Positions 1 through 10,000 of a stretch of DNA of 64,000 nt are shown here, piece by piece. The notes beneath the pieces were generated by a model, which had not been told where the DNA came from, did no database searches, and worked only from the letters and a program-made list of their open reading frames with translations. The translations under genes and the position numbers were made by a program. This DNA comes from Chaetorhynchus papuensis (lineage: Eukaryota; Chordata; Aves; Passeriformes; Rhipiduridae). The stretch's first letter is position 1. Every line of letters begins with the position of its first letter. The stretch is from NCBI GenBank assembly GCA_013396525.1, contig VWYX01000685.1, positions 67,330 through 131,329 of the forward strand, given 5' to 3'.

Positions 1-762
1 TTCTAACCTAGAAGTCAGTTCAGAATTTAGTCTTTGGATATACATATCACATTGGTCCCTTCATCAAATGGTATGTTTCTTGGAGCTTTCATATTAGCCA
101 TCCAGCCTGTCCTGCCAACTCAGGTCCATAGCATCACAAACACAAGCATTCCATCCACATCTTCATGAGTGAAAGACTCATGAAATCAAGACTCTGCCTT
201 GATTAGGAAAGGTCCTGTCTGAATGGGACTTCTGGTGCCTGTCTTGGTGAATCTTGTCGCAGTTCAAACTTGTACTGAAAGCCAAGGTAGACAGACCTAT
301 TCTAAAAGGATGAGACATGAATAGAAGGAATGAAGTGAAACTCATCCAGCAGACAGGGAGTCAAGGGATTTCACGTTATAGCTGTGTTGTGACTAGAATT
401 CAATACTGCTAAAGTCACAAATGAGAGAAGAATGTCAACCAGAGGCAATGCTCTGAAACTAAGAACAACCTCTTCTGCAAGGAGGATGATGTTAGAAACA
501 GGATAGAGCTTAGCAGCTGAGACACTGGTTATGCCTTCTTCTCTCTTCATGGTTTTTGCCACAGTGGCTGGATTCCTGCTTGGAGCAGGCACTTGCTAGT
601 ATGGAAAATATCAAGTGTCTTTCCTGTGCCATTTGAATGACATTAGAATTTAAGAGAAATAAGTACATGAGATTTCTTTAGTAGAAAGATATGCTCCTTT
701 TAATTTCTACTAAGTGTATTGTGACTTTTGCTTAGAAGAGGAAAATATCTCCTTTGTTACAG
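1..762. other. VWDE intron (left part off window)
   Basis: No exon, repeat or RNA gene could be recognised. Short open frames here lack splice sites and domain motifs. The last 40 bases are the acceptor region of the cadherin-like exon. Confidence 0.6.
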
Positions 763-1013
763 GTAACCAGCCTCCAGTGCTTGAAACTTTTCAGAGTATG
801 CTACAGACATTTTATGGTGAAGATTTTGTATATCAGTTTTTGGCTTCAGATCCAGAGGGCTCTGCTATCCATTTCACATTGGATTCTGGTCCAGAAGGTG
901 CCAGTCTTTCTGCGTCAGGTCTCCTTTTGTGGAAAGCTGTGACAATGAATGTCCATAAATTAACATTTTCTTTGACAGATGACTGCAATGCAACGACTAA
1001 GGTAGAAATAGAG
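763..1013 (+). CDS. VWDE: VWDE exon: cadherin-like (dystroglycan-type) module
   Basis: The acceptor is the AG at 761-762 and the donor GTAATG follows 1013. The exon enters in phase 1 and leaves in phase 0. The protein begins NQPPVLETF and contains GEDFVYQFLASDPEG and LTDDCNATT, a pattern of the beta-sandwich cadherin-like repeats found in dystroglycan-type proteins (QPP start, DPEG calcium-loop-like motif). An alternative donor GTAGAA at 1002 would shorten the exon and break the phase with the next one, so I prefer 1013. Confidence 0.82.
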
Positions 1014-4000
1014 GTAATGAATATTACAGTAAAATGACACCTACTAATAAGATATTTAAAATATCTATTTACAGAACTCATTGCTAGTTCATTAAAAAAA
1101 AGAAAACTGTCTTATTGGGCGTGTCTTGTAGGTCAGTGTAAAATCATGTGATTGCCTAAATAATGGCTCATGTGTGACAAACATTAATTTCCCACCTGGA
1201 AGTGGAAGATATCTTTGTGTGTGTGTGGCTGGATTTGAAGGTGATCTCTGTCAAGTGAATACTGATGACTGTAAACTTAACCAGTGTGGTATTGGCAGAT
1301 GTGTGGATGGAGTAAACAGCTATTACTGTGAATGTCCACATGAACTTCAAGGTAAATTGCTACTTTATTTACATGTGTTTATCATGTTTAGTGATAAATA
1401 GGAGTTTTTAATTTTATGTCTACAATTTTCTTTTTTAATTTTTCATTGTATATAGCTCATTGTTATATTACGAAGAACTTTTATGGTCTTGTGGTACAGA
1501 TATAGGATATATTTCATGGTATTTCTTGCATGGCTATAATGGTTGTTTATTTTAGTTCATTATGAAAGCTAATTTCCACTGTTTTCCTCTGCAAAGGTAA
1601 ATTCAGCAACATGGAAAATCACAGGAGATTCCTCCTGCAGATAAGCATGTAATCCCCAGAGCCCATCTTCTCCATATTCTACAATAAGCAAAATACTTGA
1701 TATAAGATGAAAAAATGTGAATAGCAAACCTAATCAGCTGTTATTAGATGGACTGAAATGCTTGGTTGCACATTTTTTTATTTTTATTTCAGCACTTGCA
1801 TACATTGTACTTTTATAAACAGACCATCAAAGTCTAGTGGCACAATATTATAAAAAAAATAAATCTGTATTTCAATACAGGTAAAAATTGTCAAGAGGAT
1901 GTAGATGAATGTGCATCCAGTCCTTGCTTCCCTGGTGTATTCTGCTTCAATACTTTTGGTTCTTACTATTGTGGTCCATGCCCAAATAATCTGCAAGGAG
2001 ATGGGAAGTCATGTCATGGTAAAATTATTTGATTTTCAGAAGAATGGTGTTGTCTTATTGTCATTCAGATAAAAATATCTTTGATTGTGCTTCATGTTTC
2101 TAACAGTAACTTAGAACTCTTATCAGTAGTCAGCAAAGCAGGGCTGTGTCTCTGCTGATGGCAACATCAGACTGCACTGGGTCAGCACAGCTGTAAAACA
2201 CTTTTTCCAGTGTAGAAAAAAACACATAAAAACCACACCCTCATTCTTTTACATCAAAGGAGAATACAATGGAATATTTTTGGCATTTTTTTCTTCATTA
2301 TTTTCATAATATGATAAACTATTAATAAAATATTGAAGAAACATATTTCTATTAGATATAGATTTAATAGAACTTAAATCTATAGATTTAATAGAACTAT
2401 TTACCCAGGTCAAGGCAGTTGCCAAACTTTTATTTACATGCAATTACTGAATAACTTGTATCTTTAAAATACTTTCTTAAAAAACTTTTAAGAAACATTT
2501 TTTAACTTTTATCTGCCTTCTGAATTTTGAGTTGTTTTTATGTAGTAAAACTTTTACTTTGTTTGTAATTTATTTAAGTTTAGACAAATGTAGCTACTTC
2601 TGTGCATTACTAATGTGCCTTCAAATCTTTTCAGAAAGCTTTGATGACACTGATGTTGAAAGGAAGGATTACACAGGAGAAATTGGAGGGAATAAAGGTG
2701 ATTCTTTTCATGAAGAAAATGGAATTTCTGATTCACATACTGATAAGAATATAGCTGGCAGATAAAGGTTCTAGTCAGTTTTATGCTATTCACTTTATTT
2801 TTCAGTTTGACACAATTTATTAATTACTGGGGTTGTATTCTGATCTGAAAAATGAGACTGAAATGCCAATATCTACAAATCCCTTGGGTCAGTCAAGTCA
2901 TTTTATTAACAGTGTGATGTATGACACTCTTACAGTTGCCTTTTGTTTTAGTGACTAACCACTGACATAAAATAGGTAACATGGGGATAGGGACATCTGT
3001 TATGTGAGATAAGCAAAAGTTTATGGCATTATGTTGAATGCCATTTTCCTACTTTAACTCAAAGGAAAGGTGAAGGATATGGCAAGTGAATGTCTTTATT
3101 CCAAAACTCTGTGAATGCTGTTGCTGGCATTTCCAGGTCTGTGCCTGCTGGGGGTTCCTTTGTAGGGAAGTCTCGTGTGTCTTTTCCCTTCATCTCTGAA
3201 TTGTTGTTGGGGGAGAAGGAAGACTCTCACTGCACTGCCAGTGCTGGCTAATTCTTCATCAGCTGCAAAATGGTTTGCTTTTCAGCAGTGGGAGACCACA
3301 CTTTTTTACAATTCAGTACAGTTTAACCTTTTGTAAACCAATTTCTAGTTATAAATGGGTTAGGGTTTCATTCCCCCCTGCCCCATAATGCTAAAACCCC
3401 ATATACATTATTCTACCAGTCTGAGATTACAGTGATGTACTTTCCACAAAGCACATGCTTTCCCTGGGCAGAATACAAAGAACTTATCATTCTTTTTGCA
3501 TTCTTTTGAATGAGGCGACTGAGTCAGTCTCTGATGTTTATTAAACAGTTGAAACATCTCACTACTAAAACCCATGTAGAAACTTTGAGAAAGTTGATTA
3601 AAAAGTTTGAAGAATAAAACAAAGAGTAATACTTTTGCTACAAGTTGCTGGCTTATTCACCTAGAATACTGTCCATGGTGCATCAGTGTGTATAAGCATC
3701 TACATAAGTGTGATTTTATTTCTGCTTCTAGTGCTTAGACACACGGATGAACCATATGCAATATTTTTGCTTTAAATTCTTTCAGTTACCTAGGTTTATT
3801 GACCTAATATGGGAAAATCTCTGCCATCTGCCTCATATAAATTGTGCTCTCTCCTTGTCTTCCAGCCAAGAAAAGGTCATGGTGAGGGCAGGAATGGTCG
3901 TAATCAGAATACCTTGATCTTCTCTAATTCTCTCAGTTAGGTTCTACTGCATGCTTACATTCTGATGTAGCACAAGGAGAGACTTCCAGAAGCACAGAAT

Positions 4001-7000
4001 GAATGGGCTGTATGTTTATCTGTTTAGAAAACATTCCGCACCCTCAAAAGGAAAAAAAGTCTGATGGTATTCACATACTTCTTCCCCCTTTCTTTCTAAC
4101 ATGCTGTAGGTTTTCAACCATCATCCTTTGAGAAGGTTTTAAGCATGTCAAGTTATAGTCCCAGTTCTACAGATGTCCCAAAGAGATTTATTTCTACAGA
4201 AATGGTCAGTAGCAGCATGCCACCAGCCTCCACAGTAAAAACAGTCACTGGCTGGAAGACACCTGTTTCTCAGAGATCTGCTTCTGTACAACCTGTGGTT
4301 ACTGGAAACATTGCTCGTGCTCTGAGTGCCATCAGTGGTCACCTTTCTGACATGGAAAACAGTTCTTTGGTACATGCTGCAAAGGCTGCCTCTTCAAGGA
4401 GCCATGCTGCATCACCTGAGAAGGAAAAAGGGGCACAGATTGAGGCCTTCAGCTACCTTGAGACCAACAGGAAGACTTCCCCTAGCAGCAGAGCAAGTAT
4501 AAGCAAAGGACATTCTTTGCCAAGCAAAGCATTCAAAGGTGGAAATGCTCAGAGAGTTCTGCACCTCTTGGCTAAGCATAAAGCGAGTCATTTACCTTTT
4601 GCCCTTGCTGAAGTCACTGTCCCACCAAAAATGTTTCCTGAAGAATTGCGTGAAAGAGTGATTCCTAAAGCGGTGACCTGTTCTGATTCACCCTGTTTTC
4701 CTGGTGTGCCCTGTGAGCCAAGTCAGGATGGAAGTGTCAAGTGTGGTCGCTGTCCTTATGGTTATTATGGAGATGGCTTCACTTGCCGAGGTATTACAAA
4801 TAATTGCACATAAACGCTTTGAAGAAAAGACTCTCAAGATGTCTTTATCACTTGAAAGTGTATTGTTACTGTATAATCAGTGGAATGTGTGGTGTATTGA
4901 ATTTTCTCATTTTCATTCTTAATATTGGCATAGCCTACAGGCTTTAGTTGTATGGGTTCACTTAAAAATACTTTTCTGATGTGTCTTAGACTCCTCATTT
5001 ATGGGCAGGGACATAATGGATTCTGTGTAATTGGTTCACTATGTTAGGCAAGACACACTGTGCTGAAATGCCACTTTCATTTTCCTTATTCCTTTCTTTG
5101 TTTTCTTCATTGCCTTTCAGCAAGATGTAGACAACCTTGTGGCAAAAACATGGAGTGTGTGGCACCCAATATTTGTAAATGCAAGCCTGGTTATGCTGGT
5201 TATAACTGTCAGGCTGGTGAGTATGGAATTTTAGTTTTGCCTGTGGTAACTCATATGCACAAATTAATGACTTGCAGAGTGCTGTTGATTTTTTTGTGCA
5301 GCTTTATGCAGACCTGATTGCAAAAACCATGGGAAGTGCATTAAGCCCAATGTCTGTGAGTGTTTACCAGGATACAGTGGCTCCACTTGTGAGGAAGGTA
5401 AATATAGTAACTTTCCTTTTAAATCCTTAACTACCCAAAGGATGCTGTGAACAACTCCCATGACTGTTCTTTCTGACAAAAAAAAAACTGTGTTCATTTT
5501 ATTGTCACTGTAACAGGACTCTTGAGTTACATGTTGGTATATGTCCTGATTTTCTTGATATACACTGTAAATGTTGCTTATGATTGGACATTCCTAAATT
5601 TAGCTTTCACAGGAAGTAGAGCAGTTCACCAGTGAATGTAGTTGCCTCTAAGCTAAACACTCCTGAAGAGTGGGAAGCACTCTCTGGAAATTGTGTCAGC
5701 TTTCTTTTCTTCAGGGTGACCACCACAGCTGGGACTCCATACTACTGAAGTGGTTGTTGTTACTTACTCTTGTCAAAAGGCATTGCATGTATCCCCTTAT
5801 TTTATTTCCGTTTTTTTGCTCACTGTCAGATATTAGCATTTCCTTTCTTATAAAGCATAACCAGCCCTTGCATCTTTCCAGAGGTGTTTTCTTGAACAAC
5901 ATAATTCTATATCTGCAGCACATTGTAAACCACCGTGTCAAAACGGAGGCACTTGCTTGGCCAGAAATCTCTGCACCTGCCCATATGGTTTTGTGGGACC
6001 AAGATGTGATACAAGTAAGCAAAAGAGAATAAGAGAAAAATAAATGGCATTTTTCCTGTTCTTTGGGAGCAAGAAGCAAATTATGGTTTAAATTTTTTAT
6101 GCCCTTGGTCTTATGTTAGCAAATGACATAATACCTGTGCCTGTTTGAAGGTTCCTACACTTGAGCTTTTTGAACATCACGTAATTGCACATAACTTTGA
6201 AAACATAATGCATTATAAAAGGTACAAATAGTTTCTATTTTATGATTCATGGGCATGGCAAAATGGAGTACATTGTGTATGTGATATTATCTTTAGAAAA
6301 GGACACAGGTGTTTCATATGTCCTGACAGCTTTTTAACTTCTATCAGCTCAGATTGATTAGATACTTGGGTACATTCAGAAGGTGGTGTCAGTGAATGGT
6401 GTGTCAGAAGACTGGGATACAGGAAAATTGAATTCAGAACCACATTATGGTGTCTTTTTCATTTTAGCTGGTCTGAAAATTGAAAAATTTGCTGTGATCA
6501 TAGATGAAAAATTGAAGTTACTTTGTCTCACATAAGTTGTCTTTTACATATCAAATCATACATTCTGCAATTTAGCAACTCCAGTTTTTGTGTAGATTTT
6601 ATACTGGTAGTTTGTATCCTTCAGAGAATCCAAATTTAGACATACTGTTTATATATTGTTCACCTAAATGTACCAATGCATTATTGACCCTGAATTCAGA
6701 AAGTCCCTTGTTTGTCTCCTCCTCAAATCCCAGGACTTTCTTTTTCAGTTTTTCTTGTTCTAGTTTCAGTTGTGACAAAAAAAATGCTGCTCTTTGTGAA
6801 GCATTATTAAAGAGAATGAGATGTTTTCCTGAAGAAGTGATTCATGGTTTTCCCCAGCTGAGATATTTTAATGTCTTTGCTTGTCAGTCTTGTGTTACTG
6901 TGTGAATGCAGCTGCTCTTGGATCATGTAACACAGTCCATTTGTCTCTTCATATTGCATTTCCCATTTAGTTTAGATTTTTTTTCTAAATTTATAGATTT

Positions 7001-10000
7001 TTAACACTATATATAACCAGACCATGGATAATTGCTTGGAAAAACATTTTATTTACCTTTGTCATCTGGTGCTAGCTGTTATGGGTTTGAGACTGGATTA
7101 CTCTGTTTAGCAACTCCTCTTCAACTAGTGGAATTGTATGTTACTTCCAGTGTTAATTTTTGGGAAAGAACTGAGAAAAAAATCAAGAATACTCTGTAAT
7201 CTCTTTCTTGTCCTCCCACCCCTTCTCCTCCCCTGCCCTCTCCAATGTTTTTCCCCAACTTCTCGGCTGGCAGTGGTTTGCAACAGGCACTGTGAGAATG
7301 GTGGCGAATGTCTCACCCCAGACATCTGCCAGTGTAAGCCTGGGTGGTTTGGACCTACCTGCAGCACAGGTAACACCCCTGCAACTTCCATGTTCCTGGG
7401 AGAGCATCCGTAGGACCTCCCACAGTTTGAAATTTGGAACTGCATGGCTCAGGTGGCAGCAATGGGCAGCTGCTCTCTGCTGCTGGGCCCCCACACTCCC
7501 CTGAGTCTCTGCATGTTAATTCTGCTACCAGCAGCACGTCTGGGAAGTCTTATACTGATCCTTTAATGAGGAGTAAAGATTCTATGGGAATGACATTAGC
7601 TGCAGTTATCTTAGGTGTTTAACTCCTGTTCTTGAAACAGACACACATATTTTATAGACTTTATTTGGATGTTGTGCTTCCCACTCTTCCTGACCCTATT
7701 TCTGCAGCAATGTGTAATCCTGTCTGTCTCAATGGTGGTTCCTGTACTAAGCCAGATGTTTGCCTGTGTCCACATGGATTCTTTGGTGCCCACTGTCAGA
7801 ATGGTAATATTTTCTTTTTTTCTTCTCCCCACTCCTTAATTGCCCTTATGAGGAAATCTGTGAGAAAACATTATGACACAAAATTAACGATCAAGTCATG
7901 TACCTGAGAAGTGGTGCAAATAGTGCAAATGGTGAAATTACATTATTTTTTAGATTTTATGCCTGCTTCAACAACTGTCCAAGGAGAATGAAGACTCAAA
8001 ATTAGTCTTGTATTCCACTCAATATTTAACACAGCTTTCAACCAGTTCCATTGTATGTTACGTGTAATCTGGTGACTTGTGTACACGTACAGTTGCCAAC
8101 CTTGACTCCTTTTTATCTGATTTTGTCTTTATTATTGATGTTTGCACCAAATCACATTAATATGATTTTTACAAGGCAGGCCTGATAGTGCTGAATGTCC
8201 ATACAAGCTGTCAGAATCTTAGTGTTGCACTCTTGTTTCCCGAAAGGATATCACTAAGTCGAAGTCCAAACTACAGCCTTTTCCTCCTGTTTGTATCTTT
8301 TAGCTGTCTGCAGCCCTCCGTGTAAGAATGGTGGTCACTGCATGAGAAATAATGTCTGTTCTTGTCCTGACGGGTACACAGGCAGAAGATGTGAAAAAAG
8401 TAAGCCAGTATTAAAATCTTTCTGTGACCCAAAAATAACCAATTAACTATTCTGTAACCAGTTAAATGTATTAAACAGCAGACGTTTTTGATTTTAAGGT
8501 GTCTGTGAGCCAAGGTGTATGAATGGAGGAAGATGTGTAGGCCCAAACGTTTGCTCTTGTCCTTCAGGATGGAGAGGAAAAAGATGTAACACTCGTAAGT
8601 ACCTTGTAGTTACCAGGAGAACCATACCTTAAAAGTAGTGTGTGACTCAGGACAGCTCTGTGCATGCAAGTAATGCAAAGTTAGTGCCAAAGAACTTAAT
8701 ATATACACATTGAAAAAATAGTGGTCTATAACTTGGCAGCAAAATTTAGTCTGGAGAACTAATACCATGCAGTTCTTAGGCTAAATCATGAGACTGAAAT
8801 AGCTGTTAAATTTTTGTATAGCAAATATTGTTTGTTTCTTTCTGGATTCTTGTGTAAATAAAAGCATCTGCATTTCTGCAAAAAGATGAGTCAAAAAAGG
8901 GAAAGAAATTCAATTTGTGCTGTAGGACATAAAACCAGATATAATAGAAAAAGAAGTTCAGTGAAATATTGGAAATATTTCCATTTTCCATATATTGGAA
9001 ATATATGATGGGAAAAAAAGGATGCAATAGGCACAAGCTCTTTAGGACAGGTAGAAATAGCACTGTGATGGTTGCACGTCTGTGGGTCACATTGGATCTT
9101 AATAAAGATATTGATAGTGCATAAATAAATTGTGTCACCATGGATAAAAGCACAGTCTGCATGAAAATCAGCATGAGGATGGGTGGTAGAAATCCCATAG
9201 CTAAAGTGTTAGCGTCTGTCATAGTACCCACCCAAGGCTTGAGAACTGATGTGGGCAATGAGCTCTCTATTGGCATGGAGGAAAAATAAATTTCCCTGTA
9301 TTACTTTCTGTAGTTATTGGGAAGGAGTTGTTTTCTTAAAAAAATATTACCTGTATTTACAGGGGTGAGATATTGGACACTGTGGAAGAGAGATTTGATT
9401 ATCAAATAGTCAGCTATGAATGAATGGAAATAATGGTGGGTTAGATCATGGCTTAATAAGCAGGGAAAAATGTGCAGCCAAATGGGTCATAGAAAATAAC
9501 TTTGGATCAAATATTCTTGAGTTGATTCATCGAGTGTTCTGTTGCATGACAGACAAAAGATCTCTCACCAAGATGTGTGCTTTAGAAAGGTAAATTTGGA
9601 AAAAATTAAGGTCTTTAATGGCGCTGTCTTAATGCAGTATTTCAGGCTTTTGTAGCAATATGTGATGCAGCAGAACCTCTGACTGTTGCTTTTGGTTGTA
9701 GGGCTTTTTGTTTCTAGTTGCCCCTCTTCTTTAATATCCTGTTGGCCTTAGATACTTGAGTGAAGATGATGTGACTCTTGAGTATGAAAAGCACTTCACC
9801 TCTCGTGGGCATCCTGAAATCTGAATAACTGAGCGTAACCACCTAGGTTATAACCATATTTTTTGATGTTGTTTGTGCAGCAATCTGTCTTCAGGAATGT
9901 GAGAATGGTGGGGAGTGTGTTGGACCGAGTACCTGTCATTGTCCTTCACAGTGGGAAGGAATCCAGTGTCAAACACGTAAGAATGATGCGACCTGTAACC

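Noticed and set aside
6588..6905. Possible extra EGF exon between tandem repeats 3 and 4
   Set aside because: It contains some cysteines but not six with EGF spacing, and has no flanking splice sites in phase 1.
8806..9276. 156-codon minus-strand frame with hydrophobic stretches, in a VWDE intron
   Set aside because: It looked briefly like a membrane protein, but the hydrophobicity follows from T-rich antisense codons and no family motif is visible.
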